A stretch of DNA of 64,000 nt from Hordeum vulgare subsp. vulgare (lineage: Eukaryota > Streptophyta > Magnoliopsida > Poales > Poaceae), in the NCBI RefSeq assembly GCF_904849725.1, contig NC_058518.1, forward strand, positions 504,295,225 through 504,359,224, in the 5' to 3' direction. Each line of letters opens with the position of its first letter. Within the stretch, counting starts at the first letter, position 1. Under the pieces are notes generated by a model. The model did not search any database. It worked only from the letters and a program-made list of their open reading frames with translations, and was not told the origin of the DNA. This document shows, one piece after another, positions 10,032 to 20,831 of this stretch. Made by a program: the position numbers and the translations under genes.

Positions 10032-10909
10032 AGGGAATTTGAGGATTTGCCACATGTTTGTTTGCACTTTGAGGATTTGCCTTCGTTTTCCTTGTCATCG
10101 ATTATTCGCGATATCTTTTTTAGTTTGGTGATGATTTGCCCCCGGAGGTAGGGACCCACTGGAAAATGTCTAAAAAGCTCATCATGGTACCCAAGGTCAT
10201 CCTCGTCTCTTCCAAAAGAGAAGCAGACGGATGCGTCTCCGCGTGCTCGCTCGTTGTCGTTTAGACAAGTCAAGATGTGAGGACGAGAGCGGAGGCAGGG
10301 GATATAGCCGATCCTAATAGGTTGTTGCAGGGGAGGAGGCGGCCAGGGAGCAACGCGGCGAGCAGCGAGAGTGAGGTCATGCAGCCCGTGCACGTGTCAC
10401 AGTTGACGCCCAGCCAAGAGCAGGGGTGATCGTCATCGTCTGTCCACTTGGCAAGGCGGTCCAGTGGGTCGGCGACGCGAAGACCACCAGGCACCAACCC
10501 GACTACGTGAGCACGCCGTCGATTGACGACGACGGATGCTTGTGCCTGGCACATGAATCAAGCACGGTGGCTTACCTATTTTGGCCGTCGACCTCGGCCT
10601 TCTTGGTCTGGAGCGGAGTGGTCAGCACAACAAGGCGGGTTCACGAGCCAAAGCAACGAGAGACACTGCTGCGAGCCATGACGAGCAACCGGGATACGAA
10701 CGAACAAAGAAACGGGAACGGTCAAACATGAAGCTAGCTAATTTGGGCTCGGGCAGTTTGGTCACTGATTTTGTGTTATATTTCCATGTCGTCCATAAGG
10801 GGCAAATCATTAAGACTCTCACAAAGGTGTGGCTAATTATTAGTAACAAGAAAAACAGGGGTAAATCCTCAAAGTGTAAACAAACTTGTGGCAAATCTTC
10901 AAATTCCCC
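10032..10909. mobile_element. Nested inverted-repeat element carrying a gene fragment
   Basis: The arm at 10032-10142 (GGGAATTTGAGGATTTGCCAC through GATTTGCCCC) is matched in inverted orientation at 10799-10909, about 111 bp each with scattered mismatches. Between the arms lies about 650 bp including an LRR-receptor-kinase fragment. Long arms enclosing a host gene piece resemble a Pack-MULE, but I could not define a clean target duplication, so the superfamily is unresolved. Confidence 0.6.
10360..10473 (-). pseudogene. Captured LRR receptor-kinase N-terminal fragment
   Basis: The minus strand encodes DPLDRLAKWTDDDDHPCSW followed by LGVNCD and a TSLSL segment. This is the LRRNT_2 cap found at the start of many plant LRR receptor-like kinases (D-P-x-x-R-L-x-x-W, then C-x-W-x-G-V-x-C-D). 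The following leucine-rich repeats are degraded within about 30 residues, and no membrane segment or kinase follows. A small minus-strand frame (10270-10554) covers it but is not a functional receptor. It lies between the arms of the inverted repeat. Confidence 0.65.
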
Positions 10910-11305
10910 TTCAAAAAATCAATGATTTAAAATAATTTTCAAGTACTAAAAATAGAGGAATTTTATGAAGCATCTATCAAAAACATTTTGCAAAAGTGCA
11001 CCATACAAATTTTGAAAAGTTAATTACATACGTTACTGTAGCTATATTATCGGCTCTCGTGGAAAAGACAAATTTTCGTTGAATCAGCTCGAAGCGTCTC
11101 AAATTTGAACTGCAGCTATATTATAGTTTGATCTTTATTTTTCCAAAAAATCATTTCTAGGTACACAAGTATCTACTTAATCTGAGAAACATCAAAATAT
11201 TTTCAAGATTCAACCACTAGGTAGGAACGGTCATACCCGCTGTTTTGACCGCATTTTGAAATGGCCATGAAAAATTCAAAAAAAATCAAAAAAATGGAAA
11301 ACCTT

Positions 11306-12724
11306 TTGTAAGTGCATCTAGTGCCCCTTAGTGATTTTGGTGGTTTGAAGACTTATAGGTTAAGTATCTAATGTGTTTATAAGTGTACACAGGATCTATA
11401 AGTTATTGAGGAGTTTGAGATATTTGAAGAATATCGACCCCTAAAAATGTATATCTTCAGTTGAAGAAATTGGTCTGAAGCTGAAGAAATGAATCGCGAG
11501 GAATCTGCGATGAAATTGATATTCCTCATGAAGATAGTGATATTGAGAAGATCGGTGGTTCCTGAAGAAAATCATTCTGAAGAATTTGAAGCATCAAGAT
11601 TTACACTTTCTGTTTTACTTTCTTCGCATTTGAGTAATAGGAACACCATACTGTTAAAGGGGGTCAATGTAACACTATGGAATGGATTTCCTCATGATGC
11701 TCAACCCAAGCCAAATCCTACCAAAAGCCTCAAGTGAGGAATATGAGTGACATGAGGACTCTCACAGTTGAGGGTCCCGACCGTTTCGATAACCACGCCA
11801 AGTCACTGGTCTTATCCACTCCAACGGTCATATTATTTAAGGGCATTAGTGTCAAATCATGTCGGGATGCTCCCACGCTATAAATAGCCACCCCCCACAA
11901 CCACTAGCTGGTTGGCTGCTCCGTTAGAAACTGACACTTGTCATAAGAGAAACCCAAATTCCTCAGAGCCTTCGAGAGTAATTCATCAGTGAGGAAATAC
12001 ACCACCCACCGAAACCACAAACCAAACCTAGTGATTGAGCATCACTGAAGAAGTTGTTCCTGTGTGGGACTGAAGCCTTTTACCTTTGAGGACTGTGCAT
12101 CCTCCAGACGGTTAGGCGTCATGGTCTAGAGCAATCCAGCAGTCAATTGTGGATCGCTGGGTGATCGAGTTTGTGAGGGTTTGGAAGTCTGCCCTGAAGA
12201 CTTACCACGAGTGTTGGGCGAGGACTGTGTGTCCTTAGCTCAAGGAGAATACGGTAGGGACTGTGTGTACCGGGACTGGGTGTCCTTTGGTTTCAATACC
12301 AAGCCGCTCCAAACCAGATGTATAACTGTCACAGCAGTTGGAACTGGGTCATCAACGACTGTCTTCTCTAAGAATCGGGTTCTAATTCCTCAACTCTTTA
12401 CTTTCTCTGTATTATGTGTTGATGACTTTCAGTGTGACTGTTTGAAGAATTTGTTGAAGACTTTCTCTGAATTTCCTCAACCCCAAATTCTTCACAATAG
12501 TTAATCATCATCTGTATTCTGCGTGCCTGCTTACTGTGCAATCTGTTTTCACATTCTTCACTCTGAAATACTGTTGGTGTGAACGTATGCACGCCTGATC
12601 ATTTACTGTTTCCGTTGTAAGTTAGTCATCAGTGAGGAATTTCCTCAAAAGGAATTTCCTCAGTGATGAAATTCTAAAAATCTCCTATTCCCCCCCCCCC
12701 TCTAGTCGATATAACGCACTTTCA
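11306..12724 (+). mobile_element. Sirevirus solo LTR (1419 bp)
   Basis: It starts TGTAAGTGCATCTAGTG and ends CGATATAACGCACTTTCA, with a perfect 5-bp target duplication CCTTT on both sides (11301-11305 and 12725-12729). It is the same family, in the opposite orientation, as the LTRs of the Sirevirus at 50767-64000. No internal domain is present, so unequal recombination between two LTRs removed it. Unit 2 of the surrounding repeat (13381-13400) shows the uninterrupted site. A CTATAAATAG box lies at 11878-11887. Confidence 0.92.
11878..11887 (+). promoter_or_regulatory. TATA box in the Sirevirus solo LTR
   Basis: CTATAAATAG lies about 570 bp into the LTR. The homologous box in the full-length element is on the minus strand at 51600-51609. 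Activity is not shown. Confidence 0.6.
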
Positions 12725-13930
12725 CCTTTGCATTGTGTCATTATATGTGAAAGAGTTACCAGGAAAAATAATAAACTTGTAATACGACAATTATTTTTAA
12801 AAAGTGTTCTTAAAAATGAGCTATCATGTGTGAAGATCCATGGCTTTCAAGCCAAATTATCAATCTTATGGCCATATTAATGACATAGTTTGTTGAAATG
12901 ATATAATATTATGCACAAGGATGCATATTGGAATGACAAACAATATTGATTAAGGAAGTTTTCATTTTCCTGGTATGTAAAAATCATTTTCCATTTTTCA
13001 AGTGTCCAAAATGAACTTTTTTGTGAATGACCTACCATATATTTGTTTCAAAATTGGACCAAATCATTTTTCTAAAATACTAGGCCATATTTAATGTATA
13101 ATTGACAAAATGGTTGGGTGTTAAAGGCTTTTATCGATCTCTCCTAAAGAAGACAAATTTTCGTTGAATTAGCTGAAAGCGGGTCAAATTTGAACTGCAT
13201 CTACATTAGAGTTTGCTCTATATTTTTGCTAAAAACAATTTATAGGTACACAAGTATCTATTTAATCATATAAACATCAAAACATTTCCAATATTCAACC
13301 ACTAGGTATGAACGGTCATACCCGCTATTTTGACCGCGTTTTGAAATGGCCATGGAAAATTCAAAACAAATTCAAAAAAATGGAAAACCATTGCATTGTG
13401 TCATTATATGTGACAAAGTTTCCAAGAAAAATAATAAACTTGTAATACGACAATTATTTTAAATAAGTGTTCTTAGAAATGAGCTATCATGTGTGAAGAT
13501 TCATGACTTTCAAGCCAAATGATCAATCTTATAGCCACATTCATGACATAGTTTGTTGAAATGATATAATATTATGCACAAGGGTGCATATCGGAATGGC
13601 AAACAATGTTGATTAAGGAAGTTTTCATTTTCCTTGTATGAAAAATTCATTTTCCATTTTTCAAGTGATCAAAATGAGTTGTTTTGTGAAGGACCTACCA
13701 TATATTTGTTTTAAAATTGGACCAAATCATTTTTATAAAATACTAGTCCATATTTAATGTACAATTGACAAAATGGTTGGGTGTTAAAAGATTTTATCCA
13801 CCTCTCGTGAAAAAGACAAATTTATGTAGATTCAGCTGGAAGCGGGTCAAATTTGAATTGCAGCTGCATTATAGTTTGCTCTTTATTTTTCCCAAAAATA
13901 ATTTATAGGTATATAAGTATCTATTTAATC

Positions 13931-15260
13931 AGAAATACATGGTGTGGTGCCTTGACGTCGAGGTTTGCATGGTGGTCAAGGGCCCCAACTCCAGAGTGCG
14001 TGAACTTGCATGCTAGTCGCATGGTCACCGCCTAACCGTTGCATTGCCACGCGTTCTAGGTGGAATAGTCATGTGGTGGGTTGGACAATCCCTCGATAGG
14101 TGTTAGAAAGAATAATACAATAGAATAATATCATGAGGAGACTGAACTAAGCACAAACATGAATTAGCAGCCAAGTGTTTGATTAGCGGTGCCGGTAATT
14201 CACATAGACAATGGGCCTAAATTTTGGGTGAGGATGATCATCTACTAAGGAGACTCTCTTGGCAAATTTTTATCTCAAATGGATGAATCTAGGTGGCACT
14301 TGCTTTGCAAAGTAACACATTGTGCAGAAATATGGATGTTGAAGCTAGGATCAAATGAATGAATGGATTGACCTGAAATTTGGTGTATGATGTTAATTTG
14401 GGCATATGAAGGCACTGTATAAAAAATATACCATTTGGACATGCCAAAGTGAGACTTCCTTCACAATGTGCCAATCTGGACAGAAAATGGTAATTAAAAC
14501 TCGGCTCACATAGATGATTGGATTGAGCTTAAATTTGGAGGAGGATGATAATTTGGGCACATTAAGGTACTCTAAAAAATTCATAAAATTTGGATAAACA
14601 AAAATTGTACTTCCTTCACAATGCTCTCTACTGAATAGAATATTGGGAAAAATATTGAGAGAAACTGGCTGAATTAAATGAGCTAAAATTTGGTGCAGTG
14701 AGGTTATATGGTCAGTATCATCCCGTGGTAAAATTTTCATCAACTATAAAGCAATATAAAACATAGTTTCTTCACAAAATGAAAATATTAGCAAAAACAA
14801 AGATTGGATGATGAGCTCACATGAATTGTTAGATGTGGCTAAAATTTTATGAAGAGCTACGTTTTGGACACATAGATGATGTGGAAAAAATTCAACTCAT
14901 CAGGATATTCCTATCTAGTACTTCCTTCACAAAGCTGTTAGCTGAACACAAACTTTGGAAATTTGCTGAGAAAGATTTACTAGGCAAATCGTTACGAAAG
15001 TTTTCATGAGGCAATGATTTGGATAGGAAAGAGTGCCCAAACAATATGAGGGTAATAAAAGAAATAGAAATAGCACTTCCTTCACAAAGTGCTATTCTGA
15101 ACAGAATAGGTAAATGAATATCTTTGAATTATTTTTGAACTATGGAAGGGAGGGTTTTCACATATTTGAGAAATATATAGTCCAAAGTATTTATGAGAAT
15201 TTTTCGAGAATTTTCGAAATGATAGAATAGTAGGTTGCTTCACAAACTAGGATCAGGTGG
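13931..15260. repeat. CACTA interior with degenerate about 155-bp repeats
   Basis: From about 14290, blocks recur that contain GAATGRATTGA, AAATTTGGWG, TTTGGGCA and ACTTCCTTCACAA (near 14455, 14610, 14920 and 15075). No coding frame is supported. They resemble diverged tandem repeats common in large CACTA interiors. Confidence 0.55.
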
Positions 15261-15299
15261 GATAGAATGGACCCACGAGTGACATGTCAACATAGTTAG

Positions 15300-15512
15300 A
15301 ACATGTTACGACATTTTTACAATCGTCGTAAAAGTTATGACGATCTCATCTTATGCGGTTGCGACGTTTTGACTCACATCGTCGTAATTTATATGTAGAT
15401 TTGATCCCCTCAAACGGTTTACGACGATCTCGGATGAAATCGTCATAGATTTATGACGAATTCATTAACGACATTTTAAAAAACATCACATATGAGCATA
15501 TTTCTTGTAGTG
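15300..15512. repeat. CACTA right subterminal repeats and terminus
   Basis: Many TTACGACGA/TCGTCGTAA words precede the right terminal inverted repeat AGCATATTTCTTGTAGTG, mirroring the left end. The second copy is at 40409-40621. Confidence 0.75.
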
Positions 15513-15729
15513 TGGCCTTAAACGTTCGGGTTGATCAGCACCCCTCATATCCAGTCCAAATATGGGGCGGATATGGGGGAGCCCGGGCGCGTCCAGGCAC
15601 GTCTGCCTGACCCGCAGTGACCCGCGCTGGTCCGCATCTTCCCCACATATATACATTTCCATCCTTATGCCGGACCAAACCCTAGCCATTTTAATCCAGC
15701 CCCTCCACTTTCATCCTCCACCCAAGCTC
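15513..15729 (+). repeat. Tandem unit B, right part
   Basis: After the target triplet the sequence continues CCTTAAACGTTCGGGTTGATC and matches 4394-4594 of unit A to its end. This shows that the CACTA element split a pre-existing unit B. Confidence 0.85.
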
Positions 15730-16298
15730 ACCTCCGGCATGGCGGACACGACGGCAGCGCTCGGACTCGCAACACCAGGAATTCATTGCGTCCGCACAAC
15801 AGGTGCTTGGATCCGGCGTCGTTGTCTCACTTGAGGTGGTGCGGTCCATCTAGCGTCCAAACACTATGGCGAAAGCATAACCCCTTTGTTGGTGCGCCGA
15901 GCATGAAGCATGGCCGTCCTGGGACGATGTCATGGCGATGCATGCCCGTTGGACGAGGCAACAGACATGGGATGCGACGAAGGCCCTCACGGCGGTGGAT
16001 GCTCTTAAGTGAGCCAATGTATCTCTCCTCCATGTGGGATGATGACTACAACAAAGCTATTTTCGTCATAAGAGAACCCGATTAGCAAATCTGCCCAAAC
16101 AATAGCGGATACGCCTCTCACAAGAGCACTTATAGCATTTACACTGATGGTTTGCAAATCCAGACCCTCAAATGCTCGCGGACGGCGCGCGTCCTCGGTT
16201 ACTGACCTTTCAGTTCTTTAATATGTTCGTTCACATTCGAGTTTTTTAAATTTGCACTTCTAGATTCATACAAAGCAGGAAAAAAAATACGTACTGTT
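15730..16298 (+). other. Host-flank remnant, no gene recognised
   Basis: A short GC-rich stretch begins with a leader-like region and ATGGCGGACACGACGG at 15739, but all frames close quickly and I recognise no protein family. It looks like decayed gene or repeat sequence. The Gypsy LTR begins at 16299. The second copy is at 40839-41407. Confidence 0.4.
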
Positions 16299-16498
16299 TG
16301 TCGTGGGTATAAGCCTGACAGTAGATGTGTAGGGTACGAATGAGATGGGTAGAGTCCTAGCTACGGCGAGGTTGTATGAGTTCAGGCCCCTCTACGGTGG
16401 AGGTAATAGCCCTACGTCTCAGTGCTCCTGGAGCTTGTTACCGAGTGTAATATGGAGTACAATGTTTTTCTAACCCTTTTACCAGTGGGGGAGGGCGG

Positions 16499-16507
16499 CT
16501 TATATAG
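16499..16507 (-). promoter_or_regulatory. TATA box in the Gypsy LTR (sense promoter)
   Basis: The minus strand reads CTATATAAG, followed by a GC-rich leader. This is the expected place for the sense promoter of the Gypsy element. The second copy is at 41608-41616. Confidence 0.6.
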
Positions 16508-17151
16508 AGTGCGCTGCCCTCCACAACGGTTGTGATTCAAGGGTGGAGTAGTGGCGATTGAATGCATGCGTTACGGGTAACGTATGCTATAAATGCTAGT
16601 TAATGCACCCGGAAACGTATGGCAGTTTCTCTCCAGGGAGGTTACGACGCACCGAGTGTATCCAGTCGGTAGGTCCGGTGTCCTCCGAGTCTTAGTCTCC
16701 GACTGGATGATTCTGGGCCCGTTACCGACTGGATGATGGGGACACCTTAATACAGTCGGGCATACTTAAGGTCCTGTCCCTTGCGTGGGGTAGTCCTTGG
16801 GTAGGACCTGTAGGACAGGCCTATGACCCTACCCTAGGACTATGACCCCATCATTAGTCTCCGAATGGATTGGGGTTGAAACGTCAAAGCAGTGCTCGAT
16901 GCTCAGATCCGACTGGACTAGGTTCGCCTTGGGTGTTGCTTGCCTCTATCCATTCTATCTCTCCTGGCCAATGATCCGAGTGAATGTGTTCTGCGGAACG
17001 AACTGTCGGGAACCGAGTGCTTTCGCGGCATCTTTTGACACGACCGGTCAACTGACAGCGGCGGATTTTCCGGGATCTCAAATTTCGGGTTCCGTGCGCT
17101 TAGCGGGGGCGAGGTCAGCGCGCTCGAGTAGCGCCTGACTCCTCGATCCTC

Positions 17152-17156
17152 GCGCC
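17152..17156 (+). other. Angela target-site duplication, left (GCGCC)
   Basis: GCGCC precedes the 5' LTR and is repeated after the 3' LTR at 25745-25749. Copy 2 has a single GCGCC at the same place (42261-42265), the unoccupied site. Confidence 0.95.
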
Positions 17157-18967
17157 TGTTGGAAATATGCCCTAGAGGCAATAATAAATTAGTTATTATT
17201 ATATTTCTTAGTTCATGATAATCGTTTATTATCCATGCTATAATTGTATTGATTGGAAACACAATACTTGTGTGGATACATAGACAAAACACTGTCCCTA
17301 GTAAGCCTCTAGTTGACTAGCTCGTTAATCAAAGATGGTCAAGGTTTCCTGGCCATAGGCAAGTGTTGTCACTTGATAACGGGATCACATCATTAGGAGA
17401 ATCATGTGATGGACTAGACCCAAACTAATAGACGTAGCATGTTGATCGTGTCATTTTGTTGCTACTGTTTTCTGCGTGTCAAGTATTTATTCCTATGACC
17501 ATGAGATCATATAACTCACTGACACCGGAGGAATGCTTTGTGTGTATCAAACGTCGCAACGTAACTGGGTGACTATAAAGATGCTCTACAGGTATCTCCG
17601 AAGGTGTTAGTTGAGTTAGTATGGATCAAGACTGGGATTTGTCACTCCGTGTGAACGGAGAGGTATCTCGGGGCCCACTCGGTAATACAACATCACACAC
17701 AAGCCTTGCAAGCAATGTAACTTAGTGTAAGTTGTGGGATCTTGTATTACAGAACGAGTAAAGAGACTTGCCAGTAAACGAGATTGAAATAGGTATACGG
17801 ATACTGACGATCGAATCTCGGGCAAGTAACATACCGAAGGACAAAGGGAATGACATACGGGATTATATGAATCCTTGGCACTGAGGTTCAAACGATAAGA
17901 TCTTCGTAGAATATGTAGGATCCAATATGGGCATCCAGGTCCCGCTATTGGATATTGACCGAGGAGTCTCTCGGGTCATGTCTACATAGTTCTCGAACCC
18001 GCAGGGTCTGCACACTTAAGGTTCGACGTTGTTTTATGCGTATTTGAGTTATATGGTTGGTTACCGAATGTTGTTCGGAGTCCCGGATGAGATCACGGAC
18101 GTCACGAGGGTTTCCGGAATGGTCCGGAAACGAAGATTGATATATAGGATGACCTCATTTGGTTACCGGAAGGTTTTCGTGCATTACCGGAAAAGTTTCG
18201 GGCTCATCGGTAGTGTACCGGGAGTGCCGGGAGGGGTGCCGGGGACCATCGGGAGGGGTGTCACGCCCCAAGGGGTCTCATGGGCTATGGGAAGAGATAA
18301 ACCAGCCCCTAGTGGGCTGGAATAAGTTCCCACTAAGGCCCATAAGGTTTGAGAAGGAAAAAACACAAGGTGGAAAGAGTTTCCAAGTGGGAAGGTGGAA
18401 TCCTACTCCAAGTAGGATTGGAGTAGGACTCCTCCACCTCCAATTTCGGCCAAACCTTTAGGTTTTGAGGCTGCCTCCTCCCCTCCCTCCCACCTATATA
18501 TACGGAGGTTTTAGGGCTAATTTGAGACGACTTTCTCACGGCTGCCCGACCACATACCTCCATAGTTTTTCCTCTAGATCGCGTTTCTGCGGAGCTCGGG
18601 CGGAGCCCTGCTGAGACGAGATCATCACCAACCTCCGGAGCGCCGTCATGCTGCCGGAGAACTCTTCTACCTCTCCGTCTCTCTTGCTGGATCAAGAAGG
18701 CCGAGATCATCGTCGAGTTGTACGTGTGCTGAACGCGGAGGTGCCGTCCGTTCGGTACTAGATCGTGGGACTGATCGTGGGATTGTTCGCGGGGCGGATC
18801 GAGGGACGTGAGGACGTTCCACTACATCAACCGCGTTCACTAACGCTTCTGCTGTACGATCTACAAGGGTACGTAGATCACTCATCCCCTCTCGTAGATG
18901 GACATCACCATGATAGGTCTTCGTGCGCGTAGGAAAATTTTTGTTTCCCTTGCGACGTTCCCCAACA
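17157..18967 (+). repeat. Angela 5' LTR
   Basis: 1811 bp, TG...CA, including a CTATATATAC TATA-like box near 18494-18503 followed by a leader region. Short frames in it (for example 17616-17891 minus) recur identically in the 3' LTR and are not genes. Confidence 0.95.
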
Positions 18968-18968
18968 G

Positions 18969-18985
18969 TGGCATCATGAGCTAGG
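18969..18985 (+). other. Angela primer binding site
   Basis: TGGCATCATGAGCTAGG follows the 5' LTR after one base. It corresponds to the initiator-methionine tRNA complement (canonical TGGTATCAGAGC) with changes I recall as usual in this family. Confidence 0.6.
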
Positions 18986-20534
18986 TTCATGCGTAGATGT
19001 CTTCTCGAGTAGAACACAAAAGTTTTTGTGGGCGGTGATGTGCGTTTTGCTGCCCTCCTTAGTCTTTTCTTGATTCCGCGGTATTGTTGGATTGAAGCGG
19101 CTTGGACCGACATTACTCGTACGCTTACGAGAGACTGGTTTCATCGTTACGAGTAACCCCCTTTGCTCAAAGATGACTGGCAAGTGACTGTTTCTCCAAC
19201 TTTAGTTGAATCGGATTTGACCGAGGAGGTCCTTGGATGAGGTTAAATAGCAACTCATATATCTCCGTTGTGGTGTTTGCGTAAGTAAGATGCGATCCTA
19301 CTAGATACCCTCGGTCACCACGTAAAACATGCAACAACAAAATTAGAGGACGTCTAACTTGTTTTTGCAGGGTATGATTGTGATGTGATATGGCCAACGA
19401 TGTGATGTGATATATTGGATGTATGAGATGATCATGTTGTAATAGAAATATCGACTTGCACGTCGATGGTACGGCAACCGGCAGGAGCCATAGGGTTGTC
19501 TTTATACTAACGTTTGTGCTTGCAGATGCGTTTACTATTTTGCTAGGATGTAGCTTTAGTAGTAATAGCATAAGTAGCACGACAACCCCGATGGCAACAC
19601 GTTGATGGATGATCATGGTGTGGCGCCGGTGACAAGAAGATCGTGCCGGTGCTTTGGTGATGGAGATCAAGAAGCACGTGATGATGGCCATATCATGTCA
19701 CTTATGAATTGCATGTGATGTTAATCCTTTTATGCACCTTATTTTGCTTAGAACGACGGTAGCATTATGAGGTGATCTCTCACTAAAATTTCAAGACGAA
19801 GTTGTGTTCTCCCCGACTGTGCACCGTTGCGACAGTTCTTCGTTTCGAGACACCACGTGATGATCGGGTGTGATAGACTCAACGTTCACATACAACGGGT
19901 GCAAAACAGTTGCACACGCAGAACACTCGGGTTAAGCTTGACGAGCCTAGCATGTGCGGACATGGCCTCGGAACACATGAGACCGAAAGGTCGAGCATGA
20001 ATCGTATAGTTGATATGATTAGCATAGGGATGCTTACCACTGAAACTATTCTCGACTCACGTGATGATCGGACTTGAGATAGTGGATTTGGATCATGTAC
20101 CACTCAAATGACTAGAGAGATGTACTTTTTGAGTGGGAGTTCTTAAGTAATATGATTAATTGAACTAATTGTCATGAACATAGTCTAATGGTCTTTGCGA
20201 ATTACGATGTAGCTTGCGCTATAGCTCTACTGTTTTTTTATGTTCCTAGAGAAAATTTAGTTGAAAATTGATAGTAGCAAACTTTGCAGACTGAGTCTGT
20301 AAAACCGAGGATTGTCCTCGTTGCTGCGCAGAAGGCTTATGTCCTTAATGCACCACTCGGTGTGCTGCACCTCGAGCGTCGTCTGTGGATGCTATGAACA
20401 TCCGACATACACGTTTCTGATGACTACACGATAGTTCAGTGCAAAGTACTTAATGGCTTAGAAGCAAGGCACCGAAAACGTTTTAAACGTCACGGAACAT
20501 AAGTGATGTTCTAAAGAGATGAAATTGTGATTTC
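18986..20534 (+). other. Angela untranslated leader and decayed gag start
   Basis: No long frame. This is the usual position of the leader and the gag N-terminus, with stops in all frames. Confidence 0.5.
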
Positions 20535-20831
20535 ATGCTTGTGCCCTTGTTAAGAGGTACGAGACCTCCAACAAAATTCTTTGACCACAAAGTAAAGGAG
20601 AAAAGCTCAATCGTTGAGCGTGTGCTCAGATTGTCTGAGTACGACAATCACTTGAATCAAGTGGGAGCTAATCTTCCAGATGAGATAGTGATGGTTCTCC
20701 AAAAGTCACTGCCACCAAGCTTTGAGAGCTTCGTGATGAACTATAACATATCAAGGATAGATACAATGATCTTTGAGAGATTCGCGACGTTTGACACTGC
20801 GAAAGTAGAAATCAAGAAGGAGCATCAATAG
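20535..20831 (+). pseudogene. Angela gag fragment
   Basis: A 98-residue frame includes LPDEIVMVLQKSLPPSFESF and NYNISRIDT, the Copia gag (UBN2/Retrotran_gag) signature of L-P-x-S-F followed by F-V-M-N-Y-N. A normal gag is several times longer. It stops soon after EIKKEHQ, and the expected zinc knuckle region (about 20930-20990) is broken by stops. Confidence 0.7.

Larger units (their letters stand above)
11060..13930 (+). repeat. About 660-bp tandem units inside the CACTA element (2.2 copies)
   Basis: Units begin near GACAAATTTTCGTTGAATCAGC: unit 1 at 11060-11305 continuing at 12725-13142, unit 2 at 13143-13804, and a partial third from 13805. They share AAATTTGAACTGCAGCT, GGTACACAAGTATCTA, ACGGTCATACCCGC and CATTGTGTCATTATATGTG. 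The solo LTR lies inside unit 1. They are non-coding. Confidence 0.8.
5898..15512. mobile_element. CACTA DNA transposon (9.6 kb, non-autonomous)
   Basis: The left end reads CACTACAAGGAATATGCT and the right end is its complement (AGCATATTTCTTGTAGTG) with one mismatch, the standard CACTA terminal inverted repeat. The flanking triplets are CGG (5895-5897) and TGG (15513-15515), a 3-bp target duplication with one change. Unit A shows the uninterrupted sequence at 4381-4403. Both ends carry many direct and inverted copies of TTACGACGA. I found no transposase frame, so movement would have needed help in trans. The interior holds fragments of at least three host genes, an inverted-repeat element and a solo LTR. 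Part of the element (from 8162 to its right end) is duplicated at 33274-40621. Confidence 0.88.

Noticed and set aside
9801..10151. Plus-strand frames with MDGWMDG repeats
   Set aside because: They are translations of the GATG microsatellite and the inverted-repeat arm.
10025..10393. 122-codon minus-strand frame across the inverted-repeat arm
   Set aside because: Half of it translates the repeat arm itself; only the separate LRRNT_2-like segment at 10360-10473 has a recognisable signature.
15739..16085. ATG-led frames after unit B (MADTTAALG... and MRPHNRC...)
   Set aside because: A leader-like region precedes them, but the frames close within 100 codons and match nothing I recognise; kept only as an unassigned remnant.
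17616..18710. Small frames in the Angela LTRs
   Set aside because: They recur at the same relative positions in the 3' LTR, lie in promoter and leader sequence, and match no protein family.
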